DNA of 64,000 nt. It comes from an uncultured Pelagibacteraceae bacterium. GTDB lineage: Bacteria > Pseudomonadota > Alphaproteobacteria > Pelagibacterales > Pelagibacteraceae. The stretch is from assembly GCA_902523185.1 (NCBI GenBank), contig CABYYJ010000004.1, forward strand, positions 37,156 to 101,155, in the 5' to 3' direction. The notes beneath the pieces are model-generated. The model ran no database searches. It was not told where the DNA came from and saw only the letters and a program-made list of their open reading frames with translations. The translations under genes were made by a program, and so were the position numbers. Shown one piece after another: positions 16,561-24,256 of the stretch (position 1 is the first letter of the stretch; each line of letters begins with the position of its first letter).

Positions 16561-17258
16561 TTAATTCACAAGCTTTCTTTACAGGTTTAAAATCTTTAAA
16601 AGGTACCAGAAGTCCAGCCTTACCTTTAGCTGCTTGCTTTGTTGCTCTAGGAGCTTTGTTTAAAGATGCAGGCTTTAACATTCAACAAAGTGCTGCCTCA
16701 AGTTTATTTACTTACGCATTACCTGGTCAATTAGTGATGGCGGAGTCACTATTACTAGGCGCATCTGTAATAAATATTTTTTTAGCAGTTTGGCTAGTAA
16801 ATTTTAGACTTTATCCAATGACAGTTTCTTTGTTCCCTTTACTTGAACATAAATCGCAACCAAAGTGGAAATATTATTTATCTTGTCACTTCCTTGCAGT
16901 TTCTTCTTGGTTAATTGCTAAAGAATCTTATAAAAAGATAAATGTAAAATATCGAATAGATTTTTGGATGGGCATAGGTACTGGCACTTGGCTTACCGCA
17001 ATTCTCATGACAGTTATTGGATATTTAGCAGCTGATTTATTAAATAAAGAAATGTTGATCGGCTTAGCTATCGTAAATCCAATTTATTTTTTTTGTATGA
17101 TGATTGGTGCTATGAAAAACCTGGCTATATCTATCTCAGTTATTCTAGGAACTATATTGGGCCCAGTTATCTATATATTTTCATCTGAGTGGTCATTGTT
17201 ATTTGCTGGATTGATTGCTGGATCAGTAGCTTTTCTATTTGGAGAAAAAAATGGTTAG
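16557..17258 (+). CDS. azlC: AzlC-family branched-chain amino acid exporter, large subunit
   Basis: A 233-residue membrane protein of the AzlC/YgaZ family. F-V-A-L-G-A-L-F-K-D-A-G near residue 28, the S-S-L-F-T-Y-A-L-P-G-Q-L stretch and N-F-R-L-Y-P-M-T-V-S-L-F-P match the family. With AzlD it forms a two-subunit exporter. It is translationally coupled to livF and azlD, so an importer and an exporter share a transcript; together they may set the steady level of one amino acid or its breakdown product. Confidence 0.85.
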   Translation: MINSQAFFTGLKSLKGTRSPALPLAACFVALGALFKDAGFNIQQSAASSLFTYALPGQLVMAESLLLGASVINIFLAVWLVNFRLYPMTVSLFPLLEHKSQPKWKYYLSCHFLAVSSWLIAKESYKKINVKYRIDFWMGIGTGTWLTAILMTVIGYLAADLLNKEMLIGLAIVNPIYFFCMMIGAMKNLAISISVILGTILGPVIYIFSSEWSLLFAGLIAGSVAFLFGEKNG

Positions 17259-17577
17259 TAGCCAAATTATCATTTTAGCTATTATAGCAACCTCGATTGC
17301 AACATATATCTCAAGATTCATGGGAGCTTTAACATCTGAAAAAGTGAGCGTAAAATCAAAAATATTTAAATGGTTTAATTGTGTTGCTTACTCAACTTTG
17401 GCTGCTTTGTTGGGAAGAATGATTATTTTCCCTGCCGGAGTTTTAGCAGAATCTGAACTGATAATGAGACTAATAGTATTCTTTACTTGTATTTCTATAT
17501 TTATAATATCTAAAAAAAATTTAGTAATCCCTACAATCGCTTCAGCATTTTTACTAAGCTTTTTGACTAACATTTAA
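17251..17577 (+). CDS. azlD: AzlD-family small subunit
   Basis: About 108 residues with four hydrophobic segments and the Y-I-S-R-F-M-G motif typical of AzlD (family T-Y-L-x-R). I chose ATG 17251, overlapping the azlC stop, over an in-frame TTG at 17239. Partner of AzlC. Confidence 0.85.
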   Translation: MVSSQIIILAIIATSIATYISRFMGALTSEKVSVKSKIFKWFNCVAYSTLAALLGRMIIFPAGVLAESELIMRLIVFFTCISIFIISKKNLVIPTIASAFLLSFLTNI

Positions 17578-17580
17578 TTT

Positions 17581-17652
17581 ATGGTAAAATTAATTATGGA
17601 ACCAATATTAGCAATTTTTATTGTTTTATGGATCATGGGTAATATTGAGTAA
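17581..17652 (+). CDS. Possible 23-residue membrane microprotein
   Basis: ATG 17581 encodes 23 residues with one hydrophobic segment (E-P-I-L-A-I-F-I-V-L-W-I-M-G). It ends in TAA directly against the ATG of the next gene and begins 3 bases after azlD, so it fills the whole gap. ATG 17596 would give an 18-residue form. No clear ribosome site is visible, and translation is not shown. It could be a small subunit of the exporter or only a coupling spacer. Confidence 0.4.
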   Translation: MVKLIMEPILAIFIVLWIMGNIE

Positions 17653-18549
17653 ATGAGTTTTTCTATTTCAGATCATAATAACTCTAAAAGAGTACGTGTA
17701 ATTAGGTTAAGTGAAAGTGACCTAGATAGATTAGTTTTTCCTTTTAAAAAACATTCAATTTTATCTTTGGAATATAAGCCATTTTCTAGATTTAGTTTAG
17801 CTAAAAGCTTAGATGAAGTATTTCAAAATAAACTAAGTAAAACTTTAAGTGAAATTCTTAATGATCGAAAAACTGGGACTGCCATCGTTGAGCCTGATAT
17901 TAAAAATAAAAAATTTGATAAAGATTTTTTAGTCAAGCTTTCAACAGGTCTCGCTTATTTAGTCGGCAACCCTAACTTTGACTCCATGACAGGTAAATAC
18001 TACGCCAGGTTTCATGTCAAACACCAAGATAGCAGCGACTCTTATTTAAGGAAGGCCTACACAAATTTAGATCTTCATACGGATGGAACATATGTAAAGG
18101 AGAAAACTGATTGGATTATAATGACAAAAATGGAAGAACAGAATGTCGGTGGAGGAGAAAGTGTAATTTTACATTTAGATGATTGGGAACACTTGGAAGA
18201 TTTAAGTAATGATCCTGTAGGTCAAGAGAATTTTGTATGGGGATCACCAAAAAGCAAGAACGTTGATTATAAAGTTGAACATCCAGTTTTTTCAAAAGAT
18301 AAAAATGGCAAACCAATTATTTCCTATATTGATCAATTTCCTGAACCAAAAAATATGAAACAAGGTTTGTTTTTACAAAAGTTATCGGATTCTTTAGAAC
18401 AAAGTAAAAATAAAATCAGTTTTCCACTACCTGTTGGATCGACAATATTTTCTAATAACTATTTTTGGCTTCATGGAAGAAAAGCTTTTAGAGAGCATTC
18501 TGGGTTATCGAGAGAATTATTAAGAATTAGAGGAACTTTTTTTCATTAA
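17653..18549 (+). CDS. glaH: GlaH/CsiD-type Fe(II)/2-oxoglutarate dioxygenase
   Basis: A 298-residue protein closely resembling E. coli CsiD/GlaH, which converts glutarate to L-2-hydroxyglutarate using 2-oxoglutarate and oxygen. Iron ligands are H142 and D144 in L-H-T-D-G-T-Y-V and H274 in F-W-L-H-G-R; R287 or R291 is placed to bind 2-oxoglutarate. Shared stretches include L-H-L-D-D-W-E-H-L and Y-I-D-Q-F. It is about 25 residues shorter at the N-terminus. The usual partner LhgO is absent from this window, so the substrate may be glutarate or another dicarboxylate. It ends the ABC/Azl operon. Confidence 0.82.
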   Translation: MSFSISDHNNSKRVRVIRLSESDLDRLVFPFKKHSILSLEYKPFSRFSLAKSLDEVFQNKLSKTLSEILNDRKTGTAIVEPDIKNKKFDKDFLVKLSTGLAYLVGNPNFDSMTGKYYARFHVKHQDSSDSYLRKAYTNLDLHTDGTYVKEKTDWIIMTKMEEQNVGGGESVILHLDDWEHLEDLSNDPVGQENFVWGSPKSKNVDYKVEHPVFSKDKNGKPIISYIDQFPEPKNMKQGLFLQKLSDSLEQSKNKISFPLPVGSTIFSNNYFWLHGRKAFREHSGLSRELLRIRGTFFH

Positions 18550-18577
18550 TTATAGTCATTTTAAAAAAAATAGCTTG

Positions 18578-18606
18578 TTGACTCTCTTCGATAATTTGAT
18601 TTTAAT
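18578..18606 (+). promoter_or_regulatory. Sigma70-like promoter of the first tct operon
   Basis: A -35 TTGACT (18578-18583), a 17-base spacer and a -10 TTTAAT (18601-18606), with the TctC start at 18641 preceded by GAGGG. Close in layout to the promoter of the ABC operon. Confidence 0.65.
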
Positions 18607-18640
18607 ATCTCAATTTTATTAACTAACAGAGGGAAATAAT

Positions 18641-19621
18641 ATGTTTAATAATTTGAAAAAATTAATTAGCTTAGTTTTCGCAACTGTTCTTTTAACTTCA
18701 ATCTCATCAACTAGTTTTGCAATCGATAAATTACACTTCGTTATCGGTGGTGGTGCTGGTGGTGGTTGGGATGGAACTGCTAGAGGAACTGGTGAGGCTT
18801 TAACTAAAGCTGGTTTTTTAAAAAGTGCTTCGTATGAAAATATGTCAGGTGGTGGTGGAGGAAAAGCTCTATCTTACATAATTAATTCAAAGCCTGAGGG
18901 AACTGTACTAGTTCAATCGACACCTCTAGTGTTAAGATCAATCACTAGACACAAAGGGTATGTTAAAGGATCTGGGGTTTTATCTTACAAAGATGTTAAG
19001 CCAATTGCTGGTGTAATCGGTGACTACGGTGCAATTGCAGTCGCTAAAAATTCACCATACAAAAACTTTAAAGACGTAGTGGATGCTTACAAAAAAAATC
19101 CTAAGTCAGTTAAAATGGCTGGTGGATCTGTAAGAGGAAGCATGGACCATTTAATTGGTGCGCTTGCATTTCAAGAAGCTGGTGCAAACCCTAACGACGT
19201 AGTTTACGTACCTTACGATGCTGGTGGTAAAGCTTTAGCAGGACTTTTATCAGGAGAAACTCAAATTCTTTCAACTGGTTTGGGAGAAGTAATGGGTGCT
19301 AGAGACCAAGTAAGAATTATTGGTATTACAGCTCCTAAAAGAGTAGGTGATGCTCCAGAAGTTCCAACTTTGAAAGAACAAGGATACGATGTTCAGTTTG
19401 TTAATTGGAGAGGTTTCTTTGCTCCTAAGAGCATGCCAAGTTCAGATGTTAAGAAGATCGAAAAAATGTTAGGCGATGTTCAAAAAACTCCTGAATGGGA
19501 AGCAGTAAGAAAAAGAAATGCTTGGGTAAATATCTATAACCCAGGACGTAAGTTTGATAGTTTCTTAAATGGTCAAACTAAAGAGATGACAAAGTTAATG
19601 AAAAAACTAGGCGTTATCTAG
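18641..19621 (+). CDS. tctC: Tripartite tricarboxylate transporter binding protein TctC (copy 1)
   Basis: A 326-residue periplasmic binding protein of the Bug/TctC family with a signal peptide ending near S-S-T-S-F-A. The first ligand loop is F-V-I-G-G-G-A-G-G-G-W-D-G-T-A-R, and the second is M-A-G-G-S-V-R-G-S-M-D-H-L. The P-Y-D-A-G-G-K-A-L-A-G-L-L-S-G motif is the family hallmark. Ligands of the family are citrate, other tri- and dicarboxylates and sometimes aromatic or sulfonated acids. A promoter lies upstream and TctB and TctA follow. Confidence 0.9.
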   Translation: MFNNLKKLISLVFATVLLTSISSTSFAIDKLHFVIGGGAGGGWDGTARGTGEALTKAGFLKSASYENMSGGGGGKALSYIINSKPEGTVLVQSTPLVLRSITRHKGYVKGSGVLSYKDVKPIAGVIGDYGAIAVAKNSPYKNFKDVVDAYKKNPKSVKMAGGSVRGSMDHLIGALAFQEAGANPNDVVYVPYDAGGKALAGLLSGETQILSTGLGEVMGARDQVRIIGITAPKRVGDAPEVPTLKEQGYDVQFVNWRGFFAPKSMPSSDVKKIEKMLGDVQKTPEWEAVRKRNAWVNIYNPGRKFDSFLNGQTKEMTKLMKKLGVI

Positions 19622-19643
19622 TTGTTAACTTGAAGTAAGAGCA

Positions 19644-20114
19644 GTGAAAATTAGTCCATCAAAATTAATTTCACTGCTCTTCTTTGTCTTTTCCGGTTAT
19701 TATTTATATACAGCTTATCAAATACAGGTCTTTGCTTTTGATGAAAATGCACCATTTAATGCAAAGACATTTCCAATTTATTTAGGTTTTGCTGGATTAT
19801 TTTTTTCTGCACTTTATGTTATTTTACCAGAGACGAATCCAACTGACGTCGATTTAAAAGTTTTAGATTATAAAAAAACTATAGGGTTAGTTATTTTAAT
19901 GATCTTATATGGCTTAACTATTTTGAGAGCCGGATATTTTCTTTCAACATCAATTTTTTTAGTCACCTCCTACATAATTTTAGGAGAACGAAAATGGATT
20001 TGGATATTTATTCTATCTTTTCCTTTTGTAGCAATATTTATGTACCTTCTTCACGGACTACTAAATATTTATTTACGTGATCCTTTTTTAAAATACTTAG
20101 GAATAATGGGATGA
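19644..20114 (+). CDS. tctB: TTT transporter small membrane subunit TctB (copy 1)
   Basis: A 156-residue four-helix protein with F-D-E-N-A-P-F-N-A-K-T-F-P-I-Y-L-G-F in the first loop and G-Y-F-L-S-T-S-I-F-L in helix 3, typical of TctB. It starts with GTG. It overlaps tctA by 4 bases. Poor sequence conservation is normal for this subunit; the position makes the call. Confidence 0.85.
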   Translation: MKISPSKLISLLFFVFSGYYLYTAYQIQVFAFDENAPFNAKTFPIYLGFAGLFFSALYVILPETNPTDVDLKVLDYKKTIGLVILMILYGLTILRAGYFLSTSIFLVTSYIILGERKWIWIFILSFPFVAIFMYLLHGLLNIYLRDPFLKYLGIMG

Positions 20115-21616
20115 TTGAAGGAATACTAATAGGATTACAAACTGCTTTATCATTTAAAAATTTAATGATGGTAATGATTGGTTGTTTTGCCGGAACAATT
20201 ATTGGAATGCTTCCAGGCCTAGGTCCTATGACAGCCATAGCATTAATGATACCGATTACTTATGGTTTTGATCCGTCAACAGGGTTAATTTTAATGGCCG
20301 GAGTTTATTACGGTGCAGTTTTTGGTGGATCAACTTCCTCAATTTTAATTAATGCGCCTGGTGTTCCAGGAACTGTAGCCACTTCTTTTGATGGATATCC
20401 AATGGCACAACAAGGTAAAGCTGGTAAAGCTTTAGCGATAGCTGCTTACAGTTCCTTTGCAGGAGGAACTATTTCTGCAATTTTTTTGCTTATTGCAGCA
20501 CCAAGTTTATCTTTAATAAGTTTATCTTTTAGATCTCCAGATTATTTTGGTTTAATGATCCTTGGTTTAACCGCTGTAGCAGCATTTTCATCAAAAGGTA
20601 ATTTTTTGAAAGCTATGATGATGGTAGTTTTAGGATTAATGTTAGCTAGCGTTGGTCAAGATACTCTTTCAGATATTCCAAGATTTACTTTTAATAACAT
20701 GAATCTATCAGATGGAATTAGTTTCGTTTTAGTTGTTATGGCTACTTTTGCTATGACTGAAGCGTTAACCTTAATTTTTAAAGCTAAAGATCCAACTAAA
20801 GCTGCAAAACAAATTTCTCTATCACAATTAGGTTCTATTAAACTCGATAAAACCGAAACAAAAAAAATGGTCACCACAATTCCAAGATCATCCGTTTTAG
20901 GATTTATAGTTGGAGTTTTGCCAGGTGCAGGTGCAACAATCGCATCTTTCTTAGCTTATGGTATGGAAAGAAATTTTGTCAATGATGAGGAAAAACAAAA
21001 GTTTGGTAAAGGAAGTGTAAATGGTATAGCTGCTCCAGAAACCGCTAACAATGCAGCATGTTCTGGTTCATTTGTTCCTCTGCTCACATTAGGAATACCT
21101 GGAAGCGGAACCACAGCAGTTATGCTGGGAGCTTTATTAGGCTTTGGTATACAACCAGGTCCAAGATTATATCAAACAAATCCAGAGATTTTTTGGTCTG
21201 TGATTATGTCTATGTACATAGGAATGGTTGTTCTTTTAATACTAAACCTTCCTTTAATCCCTTATATTGCCAGAGTTTTAGCAACACCTAGAACTTTTTT
21301 AATTCCTTTAATTTTATTCTTCTCACTGACCGGGGTATATTTAATGTCCTTTAACAATTTCGATATTTACTTGATGATCGGTATTGCAGTTGTAGCAACT
21401 GTGCTTCGTTTATACGATTTTCCAATGCCACCCCTAATACTTGCATTTGTTCTTGGAGGTTTAATGGAAGAAAATTTAAGAAGATCTCTATTAATTAGTG
21501 ACGGATCGTGGACGTTTTTATGGGATAGGCCTTTAACACTTATAATAATGTTGACCATAATATTCATAGTAGGATGGCAAATTTACAGGAGTTTTTTTAA
21601 GAAAAAACACTATTAG
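20111..21616 (+). CDS. tctA: TTT transporter large membrane subunit TctA (copy 1)
   Basis: A 501-residue protein of about 12 helices. The two family signatures are present: G-M-L-P-G-L-G-P-M-T-A-I-A near residue 35, with I-L-I-N-A-P-G-V-P-G-T, and the second-half repeat V-L-P-G-A-G-A-T-I-A-S-F with A-N-N-A-A and L-G-I-P-G-S-G-T-T-A-V. It forms the sodium- or proton-driven channel with TctB. A terminator follows its stop. Confidence 0.93.
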   Translation: MIEGILIGLQTALSFKNLMMVMIGCFAGTIIGMLPGLGPMTAIALMIPITYGFDPSTGLILMAGVYYGAVFGGSTSSILINAPGVPGTVATSFDGYPMAQQGKAGKALAIAAYSSFAGGTISAIFLLIAAPSLSLISLSFRSPDYFGLMILGLTAVAAFSSKGNFLKAMMMVVLGLMLASVGQDTLSDIPRFTFNNMNLSDGISFVLVVMATFAMTEALTLIFKAKDPTKAAKQISLSQLGSIKLDKTETKKMVTTIPRSSVLGFIVGVLPGAGATIASFLAYGMERNFVNDEEKQKFGKGSVNGIAAPETANNAACSGSFVPLLTLGIPGSGTTAVMLGALLGFGIQPGPRLYQTNPEIFWSVIMSMYIGMVVLLILNLPLIPYIARVLATPRTFLIPLILFFSLTGVYLMSFNNFDIYLMIGIAVVATVLRLYDFPMPPLILAFVLGGLMEENLRRSLLISDGSWTFLWDRPLTLIIMLTIIFIVGWQIYRSFFKKKHY

Positions 21617-21633
21617 TATCACTCGTGATACTA
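21614..21633 (+). other. Perfect hairpin at the tctA stop codon
   Basis: Arms 21614-21621 and 21626-21633 form an 8-bp perfect stem around CTCG, with the tctA TAG stop in the 5' arm. No T tract follows. It may protect the 3' end of the mRNA or form the first part of a double terminator. Confidence 0.6.
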
Positions 21634-21644
21634 AAATAGATTTT

Positions 21645-21679
21645 AAACCCATCTCTAGTTAGGTGGGTTTTCTATTTTA
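21645..21679 (+). terminator. Intrinsic terminator of the first tct operon
   Basis: A 10-bp stem (21645-21654 with 21661-21670, one G-T pair) and a 6-base loop are followed by TCTATTTT. It lies between convergent tctA and the DoxX gene, overlapping the very end of the latter. Confidence 0.85.
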
Positions 21680-22063
21680 CAATCTTACGAATTTTTTTTC
21701 TTTATCAATTGACCATTCTTTGGTTCCATTTACCACAATAAACAAAAAGCCACCTGCTAAGCCAATGTTTTTTAAAAAAGAAATTGTTTGTCCTTGATTT
21801 GAAAAATCAAAATGAAATAAAAATGCAGTAGCAATACAAAAAGTTGCAAGTATACCTGCAGATATTCTTGCGTTATATCCAATAATAACTAATAACGGTA
21901 AAATAATTTCTAAAATTATTGTGGGATAAAGTAAAAAACCTGGCACACCGTAACCTTCCATCCATGACATCGATCCATCAATATTAAATATTTTATTGTA
22001 AGCTGAGATTAAAAACAAAGCTGAAATAAAAATTCTTCCTAAAAAATCTAAAATATTTACCAT
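21677..22063 (-). CDS. DoxX-family membrane protein
   Basis: A 128-residue four-helix protein. The start L-G-R-I-F-I-S-A-L-F-L-I-S-A-Y-N-K-I with M-x-G-Y-G-V-P follows the DoxX pattern. The third helix has an F-H-F-D motif. DoxX proteins have been linked to quinone or thiol redox chemistry, but no specific role can be assigned. It is probably monocistronic or at the end of the TauE transcript; a possible terminator lies between them. Confidence 0.8.
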   Translation of the reverse strand: MVNILDFLGRIFISALFLISAYNKIFNIDGSMSWMEGYGVPGFLLYPTIILEIILPLLVIIGYNARISAGILATFCIATAFLFHFDFSNQGQTISFLKNIGLAGGFLFIVVNGTKEWSIDKEKKFVRL

Positions 22064-22095
22064 ATTAAGAATTTAAATAACTTCAAAGCAATGTC

Positions 22096-22119
22096 AAAAA
22101 ACGATCTGTTTAAAACAGG
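22096..22119 (-). terminator. Weak terminator after the first TauE gene
   Basis: CTGTTT/AAACAG arms (22106-22111 and 22113-22118) with almost no loop are followed on the minus strand by CGTTTTTT. A longer T tract lies on the plus side, so it could act in both directions. The stem is short. Confidence 0.4.
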
Positions 22120-22129
22120 TTTTTTTTAG

Positions 22130-22903
22130 TTAGAATGTTAAAGCTCTATAGATCATTACAGCGCCTCCAAGCACTACACAGACTTCAATAATAATTGTAT
22201 GCATCTTAACACCAAGTTTATCTGCTATTTTTTTTGCTGTATAAGATCCAAATATAGAAACTAGACCAATTAGAGATCCAACATATAAAGCATCTAAGTT
22301 TAATAAACCTAAATTCCAAAATGATATAAGTCTTATTGTGCAATTGATTAGTGTTACAAAAGAGTCGGTGCCGATAATTTGTCCTCCGACCAAACCATTG
22401 GCAGCAAGTGCAGTTAATAAAACTGATCCTGGGCCTAAAATTACTCCACTGATTGTACCATAAAACACCGCCATCATTCCTAAACCAAACCATCCAATAT
22501 TTAAATTTATTTTTTTAAATACTCTTCTTAAAATAACAATAAATGCTAAACCGAAACCTAAACAAAAATATAATGTTTTTTCTGATACCGCTGCATAGAA
22601 ATTTGTTCCTGCTATTAAAAAAGGGGTAGAAACGATTGCAAAGTAAAAACCTTTTTTCCAAAAAATATTTTTTCTGTAATAATACATTCTTGATAAGTTC
22701 GAAAATAAGACAAACACAGACATTAATGGGACTAAAAGTTTTACAGGTATAAAAGGAGAAACTAATAAACCTAAGGTCATACCTCCTCCATATCCAGAGA
22801 TCCCTGATATAACTGAGGCAAAAAAAGCAGTTAAGATTAATATTGAGAGTTCTAAAAAACCAAGGCTTGCAAAAAGAGCAGCTATATCAAAACTTGACTC
22901 CAT
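22130..22903 (-). CDS. TauE/SafE-family anion exporter (copy 1)
   Basis: A 257-residue protein with about eight helices and two repeats. The first starts V-I-S-G-I-S-G-Y-G-G-G-M-T-L-G-L-L (near residue 32); the second has V-I-L-G-P-G-S-V-L-L-T-A-L (near 155). The family exports sulfite, sulfoacetate and related anions. It begins immediately after the stop of a PrpD-family gene, so the two are cotranscribed. A second TauE gene ends the opposite arm of this cluster (30991-31749). Confidence 0.82.
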   Translation of the reverse strand: MESSFDIAALFASLGFLELSILILTAFFASVISGISGYGGGMTLGLLVSPFIPVKLLVPLMSVFVLFSNLSRMYYYRKNIFWKKGFYFAIVSTPFLIAGTNFYAAVSEKTLYFCLGFGLAFIVILRRVFKKINLNIGWFGLGMMAVFYGTISGVILGPGSVLLTALAANGLVGGQIIGTDSFVTLINCTIRLISFWNLGLLNLDALYVGSLIGLVSIFGSYTAKKIADKLGVKMHTIIIEVCVVLGGAVMIYRALTF

Positions 22904-24256
22904 TTACTCTTTTAAGTTCAAATTACAGAGTTTAATTAATTCATCTATTGTAAAGTCTTTATGCAGGATTAAATTAATTAAATCATCAGTTTGACTTGTT
23001 TTGAATACTTCCAATAGTCGTTTTGATTTTGATACAATATCTTTTTCATCCATTGGATTATCTGGAGTACCCCTAACTGACTTGGCATGGTAAAATAATT
23101 CTTTATTATTTCTAAATTTTATTCTAATTTTAGATTGCCTTTCAGGCCTTGCAATCGCTAACTCGTCGCTTGAAACCGCTTTAATCTTTTTTCTTAAACT
23201 CACAACTTCAGGATCATTAAATAATTTTTCATCATGAGCCTCTAAATAACCCATTTTCTTTTTAATTAAATGAACAGCTATTAAATGTTGAGCACTTATT
23301 GATAGAATTTCTCTATCATTTACAATGTGATACCTATCTGAAGGTATATCTACAACTAATTCAGTTATGTCTCTATGATCAAATTTATTATTTTTTAATA
23401 AATATTCTATAGCATCCATCATTGATTGAATTGGTGATCCTACTGACCATTTTTTTAGGGAAGCAGTATCAATTTTAAAATTCTCTCCAAGTTTTTCAAT
23501 GATCAGTTTCGGATTTGGATTATGGGCAAATCCTTCATGAAATCCTCTTTCACCTAATAGAGGATCTGTTACTGATGTAAAATTTTCTTTTGCTAAGAGA
23601 GCTGAATAAATTGCATTTCTAGTTGTCATACCTGAAAACACGAATGCTTTCTCAATATGATCAGGGTCTCTATTCCAACATGCTAATCCTGAAGTTTGTT
23701 GAACCGTGTATGATAAAAGATAATTACATTGTTCATGAGTTAGTTTAAGTAGAGCACCTGCTGAGGCAGCACAGCCAAATATTGGCCCGATACTATGAGT
23801 AGCAAAAATAGAAGTCTTAGGCGTTTTATATCCCAAGCTTGTTGTAATTCTCACACCTACGTCATAACCTAAAGCGATTGCTTTAATAATTTCTTTACTA
23901 CTTAAATTCTCTCGTTCAGCTACAGCTAAGGTAGCAGGGACGATAGCACAACCTGGATGAAACCTGCCCTCTGTTGTTGAGTCATCAGTCTCATTTGCAT
24001 GCGCAGCCATTCCATTAGAGAAACCAGCATTAATTGCCGAAACTTTTATATCGCTTCCGAGCAATGTGGACTCTTTTACACCACCTTGTGCTTTTGAGAA
24101 TTGAAAAGCTTTTTTTCCAGGCGGGAGCAGTCTACCAGTAAGTATAGATACTAATGTATCTAATAGATGAAACCGAGTTTTAAACTCTGTTTTTTGTGGC
24201 AAGTCATTACTTAAAGCTTTAGAAATATATCTAGTTAATTCTTGTTGTACGTCCAT
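22904..24256 (-). CDS. MmgE/PrpD-family protein (copy A)
   Basis: A 450-residue protein of the PrpD superfamily, whose members dehydrate 2-methylcitrate, decarboxylate cis-aconitate or isomerise related acids. Seen: G-M-A-A-H-A-N-E-T-D-D-S near residue 80, where the family has A-H-x-x-D-x-D, then H-P-G-C-A-I-V-P-A-T-L-A, and a helical domain with A-L-G-Y-D-V-G-V-R. It is distinct from the adjacent copy B. The start overlaps the copy B stop by one base. Substrate not determined. Confidence 0.82.
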   Translation of the reverse strand: MDVQQELTRYISKALSNDLPQKTEFKTRFHLLDTLVSILTGRLLPPGKKAFQFSKAQGGVKESTLLGSDIKVSAINAGFSNGMAAHANETDDSTTEGRFHPGCAIVPATLAVAERENLSSKEIIKAIALGYDVGVRITTSLGYKTPKTSIFATHSIGPIFGCAASAGALLKLTHEQCNYLLSYTVQQTSGLACWNRDPDHIEKAFVFSGMTTRNAIYSALLAKENFTSVTDPLLGERGFHEGFAHNPNPKLIIEKLGENFKIDTASLKKWSVGSPIQSMMDAIEYLLKNNKFDHRDITELVVDIPSDRYHIVNDREILSISAQHLIAVHLIKKKMGYLEAHDEKLFNDPEVVSLRKKIKAVSSDELAIARPERQSKIRIKFRNNKELFYHAKSVRGTPDNPMDEKDIVSKSKRLLEVFKTSQTDDLINLILHKDFTIDELIKLCNLNLKE

